64,000 bases of DNA from Morganella morganii. GTDB lineage: Bacteria; Pseudomonadota; Gammaproteobacteria; Enterobacterales; Enterobacteriaceae. A program made the position numbers and the translations under genes. Below the pieces are notes generated by a model. That model saw nothing but the letters and a program-made list of their open reading frames with translations. It made no database searches and was not told where the DNA came from. The DNA lies in assembly GCF_019243775.1 (NCBI RefSeq), contig NZ_CP069157.1, positions 2,553,418-2,617,417 on the forward strand, read 5' to 3'. Positions 46,290 through 55,203 of this stretch are shown piece after piece; positions within the stretch are counted from its first letter, which is position 1, and each line of letters starts with the position of its first letter.

Positions 46290-46901
46290 ATGCTCACGGA
46301 ACAGGAAATCGCACAACTGGACTGGCAGAAAACCGGCGGCCTGCTGCCGGTTATTGTTCAGCACGCCGTCTCCGGTGATGTGCTGATGCTGGGCTACATG
46401 AACCGCGACGCACTGGACAAAACGATCAGCGAAAAACGCGTGACGTTTTATTCCCGCACCAAACAGCGGCTGTGGACCAAAGGGGAATCATCCGGGCATT
46501 TCCTTAATCTGGAAGACCTGTTTAAAGATTGTGACAACGACACGCTGCTCGCGCTGGTCACCCCGATCGGCCCGACCTGTCATCAGGGTACCAACAGCTG
46601 TTTTGCGCCGGCACAAACTGCACAGGGTTTCCTGTATGAACTGGAGTACGTGATCAAATCCCGCAAAACAGCCGATCCTGACAGCTCTTACACGGCGCAA
46701 CTTTATGCCGCCGGGACCAAACGGATTGCGCAGAAAGTGGGCGAGGAAGGCGTGGAAACCGCACTGGCCGCTACTGTCCGCGATAAAGCGGAACTGACGT
46801 CGGAATCAGCGGATCTGCTCTATCACCTGCTGGTACTGCTCCAGGATGCCGATCTGGATCTGGCCGCTGTTATTGAAAAACTGCGCTCCCGTCACCGTTA
46901 A
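46290..46901 (+). CDS. hisI: Bifunctional phosphoribosyl-AMP cyclohydrolase / phosphoribosyl-ATP pyrophosphatase
   Basis: Steps two and three of the pathway. 203 residues. N-terminal cyclohydrolase (about 1-115) with metal ligand motif CHQGTNSCF near 93-101. C-terminal MazG-like pyrophosphohydrolase with [13 protein letters not shown] near 150-162. Last gene of the complete hisGDCBHAFI operon. Confidence 0.97.
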   Translation: MLTEQEIAQLDWQKTGGLLPVIVQHAVSGDVLMLGYMNRDALDKTISEKRVTFYSRTKQRLWTKGESSGHFLNLEDLFKDCDNDTLLALVTPIGPTCHQGTNSCFAPAQTAQGFLYELEYVIKSRKTADPDSSYTAQLYAAGTKRIAQKVGEEGVETALAATVRDKAELTSESADLLYHLLVLLQDADLDLAAVIEKLRSRHR

Positions 46902-46992
46902 TCCGAAAGCGGGGGAAATCCTTTTTTGTCCGCTGTTTTTGTTGCCGTAACCTTCTATAATAGGCAGGATATTGGCAACAAATGCAGAGACT

Positions 46993-47490
46993 GTGAGTGA
47001 TATGACCCCGATTTTTGAGAAACTGACCGCCCGGCTGGATGAACATAATGCCCGCTACCGTGTGGTACATCATGCCTCCGCCGGGAAAACCGAAGAAGTC
47101 GCCAGAGTGCGCGGCACACACCACGGTCAGGGTGCCAAAGCACTGGTTTGTCATATCAAGGGAAACGGTGTACGTCAGTATGTTCTTGCGATTCTGCCTT
47201 CTGATCAGCAGGCGGATTTACAGGCACTGGCAAAAAAAACCGGCGGCACCCGCGCCTCTCTCGCCAGCCCTGCAGAAACAGCTGAACTGACACAGTGTGT
47301 GTTCGGTGCTATCCCGCCGTTCAGCTTTCACCCTGATCTCCGTCTCGTTGCCGATCCGATGTTATTTGAACGTTTCAGTGAGCTGGCCTTTAATGCCGGC
47401 AGCCTGGAGTGCTCCATTATTCTGAATACAAAGGACTATCAGCGGATTGCCGATCCTGAAACAGTATCGTTTGTCCGCCGTGAACTCTGA
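46993..47490 (+). CDS. yeaK: YbaK/EbsC-family aminoacyl-tRNA deacylase, YeaK-like
   Basis: Editing-domain homologue that hydrolyses mischarged tRNAs. 165 residues from GTG 46993, whose VSDM aligns with MTEM of E. coli YeaK; ATG 47002 and TTG 46972 are alternatives. Family core: RGTHHGQGAKALVCHIKGNG and ASPAETAELTQCVFGAIPPFSFHPDLRLVADP, which follow YeaK rather than YbaK or ProX. 21 nt before the next gene, so likely co-transcribed with it. Confidence 0.88.
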   Translation: MSDMTPIFEKLTARLDEHNARYRVVHHASAGKTEEVARVRGTHHGQGAKALVCHIKGNGVRQYVLAILPSDQQADLQALAKKTGGTRASLASPAETAELTQCVFGAIPPFSFHPDLRLVADPMLFERFSELAFNAGSLECSIILNTKDYQRIADPETVSFVRREL

Positions 47491-47511
47491 TTTTTGCTTG
47501 GGAAGGCGCTT

Positions 47512-48180
47512 ATGCAGGACGAACTTTTAGACTCGCTTTATTATCTGCTGTTACTCAGCCTGCTGCTGTATCTGTCGCGCCACCGCTGGCGCCGCTGGTT
47601 CAAAACACAGAAATCCCGCAGGCGTTTTGTCTCCTCACCGGAGGAAGATGAGCAATCCCTGCGGCAGCAGCTGAGTGCACCGTATCTTAACGGCAGCCAG
47701 TTTCATAAAACCGACCACTTTTTTGCGGTCAGTGCCCTGCTGCGTGAAGTCCTGATGCATTATGAGGAAAAGCAGATCCGGCTGAATGACAGTCTGTTTA
47801 CCCGGGAAGACAGTTATGAGTTTACCTGTCTCGGTACTCCGCTGCCCGCGCCTGAAACCGCCACACTGGCAGAGCGGATGGCACTGCGGGATGATTTTCA
47901 GTATACCGCCGCTGAACGGCTCAACCGCTACTGCATCACCTCTCCGGCCGGAAAGCCGCTGAACCAGCAAATCGGCCTGTGGATAGATATGATCCAGTCT
48001 CTGCTGGATACCGAACTGGTTCTGTTACTGGAAGAGAACAACCAGAAGGACCGGGATTGCCCGTCACTGCAGTTATCCGCTGAGCAGGTTCATCACTGGC
48101 TCGATGAAATCAACGATACCATGACACAGACCGCCTCACGGGTTCTGCAGGCACATACCCGCAGCAGTGTTGTGATGTAA
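47512..48180 (+). CDS. Membrane-anchored protein of unknown function
   Basis: 222 residues from ATG 47512 (ribosome site GGAAGG). Not recognised. One N-terminal hydrophobic helix (about 6-22, rich in Leu) followed by a strongly basic patch (RHRWRRWFKTQKSRRR), so the body is probably cytoplasmic (Nout-Cin). The rest is acidic, probably helical, with no cysteine-rich or catalytic motif. Codon use is like the neighbours. Follows yeaK in the same direction and ends at a terminator. Confidence 0.8.
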   Translation: MQDELLDSLYYLLLLSLLLYLSRHRWRRWFKTQKSRRRFVSSPEEDEQSLRQQLSAPYLNGSQFHKTDHFFAVSALLREVLMHYEEKQIRLNDSLFTREDSYEFTCLGTPLPAPETATLAERMALRDDFQYTAAERLNRYCITSPAGKPLNQQIGLWIDMIQSLLDTELVLLLEENNQKDRDCPSLQLSAEQVHHWLDEINDTMTQTASRVLQAHTRSSVVM

Positions 48181-48212
48181 AAAAAGACCCGCACTACGGG
48201 TCTTTGATTTTT
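48181..48212. terminator. Convergent terminator
   Basis: AAAGACCCG / CGGGTCTTT stem, 5-nt loop, followed by GATTTTTATT on the plus strand and by TTTT on the minus strand. Serves the unknown gene and the antiporter gene. Confidence 0.85.
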
Positions 48213-48224
48213 ATTCTGTTACTG

Positions 48225-49862
48225 TCAGTGCAGCGCCAGTTTCAGCGCCTCTTCTTTCAGATCCAGTTCCTGCACCAGCCGGGTGTAAGTGTGCTCACTG
48301 ATATTCTTACTCTTACGCAGCTGTTTGAGGGCATCCCGCTCCGCCTGAAGCGCTGTCAGTGACATCCGCCGTTCCATGCGGATCACATTATGCCAGTCAA
48401 ATCCGGCAGTCTGGTCATCACTGTTACTGTCAAGATGACGGCCGTAGATCTCCAGCAAATGAGTCCCCACTTCTGTGCGCAGTGTCATTTCATCAATATC
48501 TTCCAGCGGCTCCGCCATCTGCACACGCAGATTGCTCATTGCGGCTTCATTCAGGGTGAAACGGGCATTCAGCTCTTCATTATCATGCGGTAAGTCCGTA
48601 TTCAGCCCTCTGGTCAGCACCGGCAGTGCAACTGCTGCAATCACCAGTGAAAACAGAATTACCCCCATGGCGAGGAAGATAGCCAGATCCCGGTGCGGAA
48701 ACGGTGAACCGTCATTCATCAGCATCGGCAGTGTCAGGATACCGGCGAGGGTAATCGCCCCGCGCACACCGGCGGTTGCCATAATCGCCATCAGGCGCAG
48801 ATGCGGCATATCAGACTGCTTACCTTTGCGGCGCTGGCGGAAAACCGTCAGTGTCATGGCAATCCATACCCAGGCAAAACGCAGCACCGCCAGGCCAAAG
48901 GTGATAATCACCACGTACAGCAGCAGTACCCACGGCGCGGAAGCCCCGGCATCCGCCGCCACCTGCGGCACTGAGCGCCACATTCCCGGTAACTGTTCAC
49001 CCAGCAGAATAAAGATCATCCCGTTCAGCGCGACCTGCACGGTGTCCCAGACCGCCTTGCTCTGCATGCGGGTGGCAGACTGCATACGGCCGACAATGCG
49101 CTCATAGTGCATGGCGATACCGGCCGCCACTGCGGCCAGGATCCCGGACACACCCAGGTGCTCTGCCGCCAGATAAGAGACAAACGGGATCAGCAGGCTG
49201 ATCATAATCTGAATCGCCGGGTCTTCCCCGGTGCGCTGCACCAGGAACTGGTTCACTTTCCCGATAAACATGGCAATCAGCAGGCCAACCATAATCCCGC
49301 CCAGCGCCACCACCATAAACTTCCCGGCAGCCGACGGCAGAGAAAACGTCCCGGTCAGTGCCGCACCTACCGCAAAACTGAAGCACACCAGGCCGCTGGC
49401 ATCATTAAAGAGGGATTCCCCTTCCAGAATATGAGCCATACGGGACGGCAGCGGCGCATTGACCGTCATTGCCGCCACAGACACCGGGTCTGTCGGTGAC
49501 AAAATCGCCGCCAGTGCAAAAGCAACCGCAAGAGAAACCGCCGGGATCAGCCAGTGGATAAACAGCCCCATGCCGACAACGGTGAAAAACACCAGACCGA
49601 TGGCCAGCGAGAAAATCGGTTTGATATCACTGAACAGCGCTTCTTTCGGGATCCGCCAGCCATCCAGAAACAGCAACGGCGGAATAAAGAGGAACAGGAA
49701 CAGATGCGGCTCAAACGCAACATCAAAACCGAAGAGTGATAACCCCGCGCCAATGGCAATCTGAATAAAAGGCAGCGGAATTTTGTCCCCCAGCAGACGG
49801 GAGATAAACACACTGGCAATCACAGCCAGCAGAAAAATAAGGATCAGTGTCACAACAGACAT
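48225..49862 (-). CDS. CPA1-family Na+/H+ antiporter (YjcE-like)
   Basis: Inner-membrane cation/proton antiporter, 545 residues, 12 or so helices (1-410) plus a cytoplasmic C-terminal helical tail. Family motifs: FIPPLLFLDGW, ILSPTDPVS, LEGESLFNDASG (the ND pair of electroneutral CPA1 carriers), HLGVSGILAAVAAG and GVRGAITLAGIL. Layout is the same as E. coli YjcE. Ion preference cannot be read from sequence. The start ATG 49862 is preceded by AAAAAACCGCC with no strong ribosome site. Confidence 0.88.
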   Translation of the reverse strand: MSVVTLILIFLLAVIASVFISRLLGDKIPLPFIQIAIGAGLSLFGFDVAFEPHLFLFLFIPPLLFLDGWRIPKEALFSDIKPIFSLAIGLVFFTVVGMGLFIHWLIPAVSLAVAFALAAILSPTDPVSVAAMTVNAPLPSRMAHILEGESLFNDASGLVCFSFAVGAALTGTFSLPSAAGKFMVVALGGIMVGLLIAMFIGKVNQFLVQRTGEDPAIQIMISLLIPFVSYLAAEHLGVSGILAAVAAGIAMHYERIVGRMQSATRMQSKAVWDTVQVALNGMIFILLGEQLPGMWRSVPQVAADAGASAPWVLLLYVVIITFGLAVLRFAWVWIAMTLTVFRQRRKGKQSDMPHLRLMAIMATAGVRGAITLAGILTLPMLMNDGSPFPHRDLAIFLAMGVILFSLVIAAVALPVLTRGLNTDLPHDNEELNARFTLNEAAMSNLRVQMAEPLEDIDEMTLRTEVGTHLLEIYGRHLDSNSDDQTAGFDWHNVIRMERRMSLTALQAERDALKQLRKSKNISEHTYTRLVQELDLKEEALKLALH

Positions 49863-50027
49863 AGGCGGTTTTTTTATCCCTCAGGAAATCTGATACATAA
49901 CCATAATTCAGGAATTGCAGGGTATACAATTAAAGATAAAAATAAAGCAGATAAATCAGTAATTGTAAAATTATTGTGTGTCAAAATCTGAATACCCCGT
50001 TACCGGCCACCCTGACAGATATCTTAA

Positions 50028-50173
50028 ATGAAAAAATACTACTGGCCGGTGTGATTACCGCCTGCTCTGCTTATGCAGTCCCTGATACCTGGTCAATGGG
50101 CGCTGCCCGGGGATTTACTGAATACTGCATCAGTAACGGATCCGGTGATCGCGTGATTATTACCTGTAACTAA
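50028..50173 (+). CDS. Possible small secreted protein, apparently frameshifted at an A6 run
   Basis: The gap 49863-50311 is otherwise empty. ATG 50028 is followed by AAAAAA (50031-50036) and then a stop nine codons in. If the run were A7, the frame would read MKKILLAGVITACSAYA, a textbook signal peptide, then about 31 residues with a cysteine pair (YCISNGSGDRVIITCN) to the stop at 50173. The same frame is open upstream to a GTG at 49976, but that would put residues ahead of the signal peptide. No clear ribosome site. Low confidence. Confidence 0.3.
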
Positions 50174-50271
50174 CAAACCAGCCGGAAAATTTAAACCCCG
50201 CGCCAAAAACAGCCAGAAAATCTTCAGTGATTTTGAATGTGCCCCGGTTGAATAACCTGCACAGAAATGAG

Positions 50272-50301
50272 AATAACGCCGCCGTCTCCGGCGGCGTTAT
50301 T
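50272..50301 (-). terminator. yegH terminator
   Basis: 12-bp perfect stem AATAACGCCGCC / GGCGGCGTTATT with a 6-nt loop, 10 nt after the yegH stop. Confidence 0.8.
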
Positions 50302-50311
50302 GTTTTAACCC

Positions 50312-51886
50312 TTAGTAATCATCACGGTCTTCCGGATTCTCCGGCAGTGTGATTTTCACACGGTTAATACGGTGATTCTGAATTTCCAGCGGCTCAAACA
50401 GGCAGCCATCAATGTTAATCTGCTCACCGACTTTCGGCAGACGCTGCAAATGCTCCATCAGCAGACCGGCCACCGTTTCATACTCGCGTTTTTCATCGAG
50501 TGTCAGCGGAATATAGTTGATTAAATCCTCCAGCGGCATAAAGCCGTTGGTGATCCAGCTGTTATCATCCGTAAACTGAATGTCATGGCGGGCATCATTC
50601 TCAACACCGCTGACCGGCAGATTACCGGCAATGGTTTCCATCACATCTGTCAGTGTCACCACCCCTTCGACATACCCGAACTCATCGGCCACAAAGGCAA
50701 AGTGTGTCTGCGCCTGACGGAACTGCTCCAGCGCTTTCAGTAATGACAGCTGTTCAGGGAAGACCAGCGGCTGTTTGATCAGCGCATGCAGATCCAGCGT
50801 ATCCTGTTGTAAACGCTGATGCAGCAGGTCAATCACATGCACCACACCCAGCAGTTCATCATCATCCGCCGAGCCTTTGATCACCACGCGGGTGTGCGGA
50901 TTTTTAATCAGCAGTGCCGCAATTTCATCACTGGTCGCATCAATCCGCAGCATCTCCACATCATGACGCGAGGTCATAATACTGTTGACGTTACGCTGCG
51001 ACAGCCCCAGCACGCGGACAATCATCTGCCGCTCTTCCGGGTCAAAAATTTCCTGATTATCCGAAATCAGATCCGCCGTGCGGTTATCCAGCTCTGAAGA
51101 TTCGCGCTTGCCGCTCAGAATACGCAGTACCGCTTCCGCCGTGCGCTGGCGCAGAGAGTTTCTCCCGCGCAGGAATTTACGGCGGTTAAACATTGCCACC
51201 TGGTTGAGCATCTCAATCATGATGGAGAAACCGATCGCCGCGTAGAGGTAACCTTTCGGAATGTGATAGCCGAACCCTTCCGCCACCAGGCTGAAACCGA
51301 TCATCAGCAGGAAGCTGAGACACAGGATAACAATGGTCGGGTGCTCATTGACAAAGCGGGTCAGCGGACGGCTGCCCCAGATCATCAGCAGCATGGCAAT
51401 AATCACCGCCGTGACCATCACACCGATGTGGTCCACCATCCCGACTGCCGTGATCACGGAGTCCAGCGAGAAGACGGCGTCCAGCACAATAATCTGTGCC
51501 ACCACCGCCCAGAATTTTGAGGTTTTCCGCTGCTGCCCGTCGTTATGCTCACCGCCTTCCAGCCGTTCGTTCAGCTCCATTGTGGCTTTGAACAGCAGGA
51601 ACAGACCCCCGATCAGCATAATTAAGTCACGCGCACTGAACGGATGGCCGAACATCGTAAACATCGGTTTGGTCAGCGTGATAAGCCAGGAGAGGCTGAA
51701 CAGCAGAATAATACGCATGACCAGCGCACACAGCAGACCGGTTATACGGGCTTTGTCACGCAGTGCAGGAGGAAGTTTATCGGCAAGAATGGCAATGAAA
51801 ACAAGGTTATCAATACCAAGAACAATTTCGAGTACGATTAATGTGGCCAGGCCGGCCCAAATCGACGGATCAGCGATCCATTCCAT
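50312..51886 (-). CDS. yegH: TerC/CBS-domain inner-membrane protein YegH
   Basis: 524 residues. N-terminal TerC-like membrane domain of about seven helices (1-240; [22 protein letters not shown] and [19 protein letters not shown] carry the conserved Asp residues thought to bind metal). Then two CBS domains (about 300-430; [33 protein letters not shown]) and a CorC/HlyC C-terminal domain. Matches E. coli YegH ([13 protein letters not shown] start) better than YoaE. TerC proteins are linked to Mn2+ export; a role for YegH itself is not shown. Divergent from gnd. Confidence 0.9.
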   Translation of the reverse strand: MEWIADPSIWAGLATLIVLEIVLGIDNLVFIAILADKLPPALRDKARITGLLCALVMRIILLFSLSWLITLTKPMFTMFGHPFSARDLIMLIGGLFLLFKATMELNERLEGGEHNDGQQRKTSKFWAVVAQIIVLDAVFSLDSVITAVGMVDHIGVMVTAVIIAMLLMIWGSRPLTRFVNEHPTIVILCLSFLLMIGFSLVAEGFGYHIPKGYLYAAIGFSIMIEMLNQVAMFNRRKFLRGRNSLRQRTAEAVLRILSGKRESSELDNRTADLISDNQEIFDPEERQMIVRVLGLSQRNVNSIMTSRHDVEMLRIDATSDEIAALLIKNPHTRVVIKGSADDDELLGVVHVIDLLHQRLQQDTLDLHALIKQPLVFPEQLSLLKALEQFRQAQTHFAFVADEFGYVEGVVTLTDVMETIAGNLPVSGVENDARHDIQFTDDNSWITNGFMPLEDLINYIPLTLDEKREYETVAGLLMEHLQRLPKVGEQINIDGCLFEPLEIQNHRINRVKITLPENPEDRDDY

Positions 51887-52123
51887 ACGGTTAGTTTTAC
51901 CTTTTATTCACACAGTTTATGCTGCATCCGGAATAATGCGGATTGTGCGGCCAAATAGCAATAAAAAATTCCGTACTTTGCCGCTGTTCCTGTTGTGCGC
52001 TATGACGAGACCGTTTGCATCAATCGCTACCACGCAGCCTTTACATGCGTTAAACTGTGACGAAATTAACAGTCAGCTAACGAAATCGTCGTTAGTCACG
52101 GGTCAATTCCTGAAGGAGTCTTC

Positions 52124-53536
52124 ATGTCCAAACAACAAATTGGTGTTGTCGGTATGGCCGTTATGGGCCGTAACCTCGCACTGAATATTGAAAGCCGCGG
52201 TTATTCTGTTTCTGTTTTTAACCGCTCTTCAGATAAAACCGATGAAGTGATTGCTGAAAACCCGGGAAAAAAACTGGTTCCCAGCTACAGCATTGAAGAG
52301 TTTGTTGACTCCCTGGAAAAACCCCGCCGTATCCTGCTGATGGTCAAAGCCGGTGAAGCCACCGACAAAACCATCGCGTCCCTCACTCCGCATCTCGATA
52401 AAGGCGACATTCTGATCGACGGCGGTAACACCTTCTTTCAGGACACCATCCGCCGTAACAAAGAGCTGTCCGAACAGGGCTTTAACTTTATCGGCACCGG
52501 CGTTTCCGGTGGTGAGGAAGGCGCACTGAAAGGGCCGTCCATTATGCCGGGCGGACAAAAAGAAGCTTACGAACTGGTTGCCCCGATCCTGAAACAGATC
52601 GCGGCACAGGCCGAAGGCGAGCCGTGTGTGACCTATATCGGTGCTGACGGTGCCGGTCATTACGTCAAAATGGTTCACAACGGTATCGAATACGGCGATA
52701 TGCAGCTGATTGCGGAAGCTTACTCCGTCCTGAAAAATGCCCTCGGCATCAGCAATGATGAACTGGCTTCCGTCTTCAGTGAGTGGAACAACGGCGAACT
52801 GAGCAGCTACCTGATTGATATCACAAAAGATATCTTCCGCAAGAAAGATGAAGACGGCAACTATCTGGTGGATGTGATCCTCGATGAAGCCGCTAACAAA
52901 GGTACCGGTAAATGGACCAGCCAGAGCGCGCTCGACCTCGGCGTGCCGCTGACACTGATCACCGAATCCGTATTTGCCCGTTATATCTCGTTTCTGAAAG
53001 ACCAGCGCGTTGCGGCTTCCAAAGTACTGAAAGGACCGAAAGCAGCTGTGTTCAGCGGTGATAAAGCAGAGTTTATTGAAAAAGTCCGCCGCGCCCTGTA
53101 TCTGGGTAAAATTGTCTCTTATGCTCAGGGCTTCTCACAGCTGCGCGTTGCCTCTGATGAGTACAACTGGGATCTGAACTACGGCGAAATCGCGAAAATC
53201 TTCCGCGCCGGTTGTATCATCCGTGCCCAGTTCCTGCAGAAAATCACTGACGCATATGCGGAAAACCCGGCACTGGCTAACCTGCTGCTGGCCCCTTACT
53301 TCACACAGATTGCCGATGAATATCAGCAGGCACTGCGTGATGTGGTCTGCTACGGTGTTCAGCACGGTATCCCGACACCGACCTTCTCTGCCGCTATCGC
53401 CTATTATGACAGCTACCGCAGCGCGGTACTGCCGGCGAACCTGATCCAGGCACAGCGTGACTATTTCGGTGCACATACTTATAAACGTACTGATAAAGAC
53501 GGCGTGTTCCACACCGAATGGCTGGAAAATAATTAA
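52124..53536 (+). CDS. gnd: 6-phosphogluconate dehydrogenase, decarboxylating
   Basis: Pentose-phosphate enzyme: 6-phosphogluconate + NADP+ to ribulose 5-phosphate + CO2 + NADPH. 470 residues. NADP site [12 protein letters not shown] with NRS (NADP preference) near residue 33, substrate motif GVSGGEEGA, catalytic K in [19 protein letters not shown] (about 184), and C-terminal tail ending TEWLENN. Strong ribosome site AAGGAG. It lies near his, as in E. coli. Confidence 0.98.
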   Translation: MSKQQIGVVGMAVMGRNLALNIESRGYSVSVFNRSSDKTDEVIAENPGKKLVPSYSIEEFVDSLEKPRRILLMVKAGEATDKTIASLTPHLDKGDILIDGGNTFFQDTIRRNKELSEQGFNFIGTGVSGGEEGALKGPSIMPGGQKEAYELVAPILKQIAAQAEGEPCVTYIGADGAGHYVKMVHNGIEYGDMQLIAEAYSVLKNALGISNDELASVFSEWNNGELSSYLIDITKDIFRKKDEDGNYLVDVILDEAANKGTGKWTSQSALDLGVPLTLITESVFARYISFLKDQRVAASKVLKGPKAAVFSGDKAEFIEKVRRALYLGKIVSYAQGFSQLRVASDEYNWDLNYGEIAKIFRAGCIIRAQFLQKITDAYAENPALANLLLAPYFTQIADEYQQALRDVVCYGVQHGIPTPTFSAAIAYYDSYRSAVLPANLIQAQRDYFGAHTYKRTDKDGVFHTEWLENN

Positions 53537-53562
53537 TTCCTGCCGCTATCCGCATTTGTCAG

Positions 53563-53588
53563 AGCCGGGATAATTATCCCGGCTTTTT
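53563..53588 (+). terminator. gnd terminator
   Basis: AGCCGGGATA / TATCCCGGCT near-perfect palindrome followed by TTTT. Confidence 0.85.
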
Positions 53589-53652
53589 CCTGTTTACAGC
53601 CTGCCTGCCCCTCAAATAGACTTAATCAAATCAAATTATCCGCAAAATAATA

Positions 53653-54531
53653 ATGAATAACATAAATCCCTGGGGTGATGTGGTTCTGCCTTCACGGCCG
53701 GAGTACCGGCTCTCAGCCATGCTGCTCACCTTTTTCCTCGCCCTGCTCAATACCGGCGTTTATATCTGGCAGGTGAATTACGCTTCGCCGCTGGCAGACC
53801 AGGTCTACAATATGCTGCTGGCGGGCGGCAGTGTGTATCAGTTATCACTGACCGGCGACTGGTGGCGCTATATAACCAGCATCCTGCTTCATTCCGATCC
53901 GTTTCATCTGGGCGTCAATCTCATCGCCCTTCTGGTGTTCGGCATTAACTGTGAAGCGCTGACCGGCAAAATGAGAATGCTGTTTATCTATCTGTTTACC
54001 GGTATTTCCGCATCCTTTGCCAGCGCGCTCTGGCAGGCCACTCAGAACGATATGTCTCCGCTGTCCGGCATTCCGGTGACTGTCGGTGTCGGGGCCTCCG
54101 GCGCCATTATGGGGCTTGCCGGTACCACCGTGATGTATCTTATCCGGGCCCGGAAAGATCCGTCCGTGTCGGTGGCGGACAGCCTGCGTTATAAAAATCT
54201 GCTGATCACCATGATTGTCCTGATCGTACTGTCGGTACTCAGTGCAGTGCCGGATGATGAGGAGCCGGTGACGGATAATGTGGCCCATTTCAGCGGGCTG
54301 ATTTGCGGTGCCGTTCTGGGATGGCTGTATTCCGCTGCCTCCGGTGTCCGTAACCGCAGAATGGATCGCCGTTCATGGCTGATTTCCGCCGCCGCAACCG
54401 GTCTGCTTATCCTGCTTCTGTTCACCTGCTCTTCAAGCCGTGAACAACAATTGCTCTTTGAACGGGAAACGATTCTGGAAGATATCGCGGCTCAGGCTGA
54501 TGCGCTGCCGTCCGGACAGAAAAACAATTAA
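53653..54531 (+). CDS. aarA: Rhomboid intramembrane serine protease, AarA type
   Basis: Intramembrane protease, 292 residues. Seven hydrophobic segments: one at 23-41, five across about 85-235, and one near 255-272, so a 6+1 form. Catalytic Ser149 in GASGAIMG and His212 in NVAHFSG; oxyanion-side H-x-x-x-N in HLGVNLIAL. Unlike generic GlpG, the stretch YQLSLTGDWWRYITSILLHS and FGINCEALTGK closely follows Providencia stuartii AarA, which cuts a short N-terminal extension from TatA and so controls release of a quorum signal. Whether TatA here has such an extension cannot be seen. Confidence 0.88.
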   Translation: MNNINPWGDVVLPSRPEYRLSAMLLTFFLALLNTGVYIWQVNYASPLADQVYNMLLAGGSVYQLSLTGDWWRYITSILLHSDPFHLGVNLIALLVFGINCEALTGKMRMLFIYLFTGISASFASALWQATQNDMSPLSGIPVTVGVGASGAIMGLAGTTVMYLIRARKDPSVSVADSLRYKNLLITMIVLIVLSVLSAVPDDEEPVTDNVAHFSGLICGAVLGWLYSAASGVRNRRMDRRSWLISAAATGLLILLLFTCSSSREQQLLFERETILEDIAAQADALPSGQKNN

Positions 54532-54611
54532 ATGATTGATTCCGGTCACATTAATCAGTGACGTAAACCGCTATGGTGATTAAACGATTAATGACAGAAG
54601 CAGGTGATGAT

Positions 54612-54800
54612 ATGGATTATTGGTTTGTATCGTACAAAGTGCGTGCCCGTAACGGAGACACTTTACAGGGACATCAGATCACAGAAACCGAAGCCGGTGT
54701 GTCACCCCGGGATGCATTAGAACAAGCTACTCAGAAAATTGCCGACGAGTCTCAGGCTGACCTGCGTTCAGTCCGTATTCTTGCCTTTAACCGTGTGTAA
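54612..54800 (+). CDS. Small conserved-looking protein of unknown function
   Basis: 62 residues from ATG 54612 (CAGG 8 nt upstream); an ATG at 54573 would add 13 residues but is less well placed. Sequence MDYWFVSYKVRARNGDTLQ is soluble and balanced in charge, no membrane segment, predicted alpha/beta. Not recognised. Codon use fits the genome and it ends at its own terminator, so it is probably real. Lies 80 nt after the rhomboid gene, same strand. Confidence 0.65.
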   Translation: MDYWFVSYKVRARNGDTLQGHQITETEAGVSPRDALEQATQKIADESQADLRSVRILAFNRV

Positions 54801-54820
54801 TTAACGCCCCTCACAGAACA

Positions 54821-54849
54821 AAAACCCCGTCAGATACGGGGTTTTTTTT
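54821..54849. terminator. Bidirectional terminator
   Basis: ACCCCGT / ACGGGGT stem, 5-nt loop, A-run on the left and T8 on the right; between the small ORF and the lumazine-binding gene. Confidence 0.85.
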
Positions 54850-54855
54850 ATATCA

Positions 54856-55146
54856 TCAGACCGCCACTCTTTCGATATTGACCTTATCACCCGCAGCCAG
54901 CCGCCCGAGCGCGGTTTTCAGCAGGGTATCGGTGAAAAGATAAAACCCGACATGGCTGTTATCAATCGCTGCGACAGTCAGGCAGCAGCCGTTATACGAT
55001 ACGGAATCACCAATCACCAGCCCCGTTAACAACTCCTCCGGAAACTGCACAATATGAATCAGATGATCATTGTTTTCTTCAATTTTTAGAATCAGCGCCG
55101 TGCCCTGCACCACACCGGTAAAAATCTTATCCAAAGCCAACCTCAC
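54856..55146 (-). CDS. Single-domain riboflavin-synthase-like lumazine-binding protein
   Basis: About 88-96 residues, equal to only the N-terminal barrel of riboflavin synthase (RibE, about 210 residues, two barrels). Hallmarks: IFTGVVQGTA, VIGDSVSYNGCCLTVAAID, LGRLAAGDKVNIERV. It stops cleanly at the domain boundary with a terminator right after, so it is not a ragged fragment. The normal Met of MFTG is Ile (ATT) here; in-frame starts are GTG 55146, TTG at 55140 or TTG at 55134 (GAGG 6 nt upstream of the last). Likely a flavin/lumazine-binding protein without full synthase activity; inference. Confidence 0.72.
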   Translation of the reverse strand: MRLALDKIFTGVVQGTALILKIEENNDHLIHIVQFPEELLTGLVIGDSVSYNGCCLTVAAIDNSHVGFYLFTDTLLKTALGRLAAGDKVNIERVAV

Positions 55147-55203
55147 ACTTTCCGTACTGATACAAAAAAGCCGCAGCGGATAACCGGTGCGGCCCGTGTT
55201 GTT

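Noticed and set aside
51333-52184. 283-codon plus-strand ORF across yegH and the gnd start
   Set aside because: Shadow of yegH on the other strand, overlapping the real gnd start; Ser/Ile-rich translation without family resemblance.
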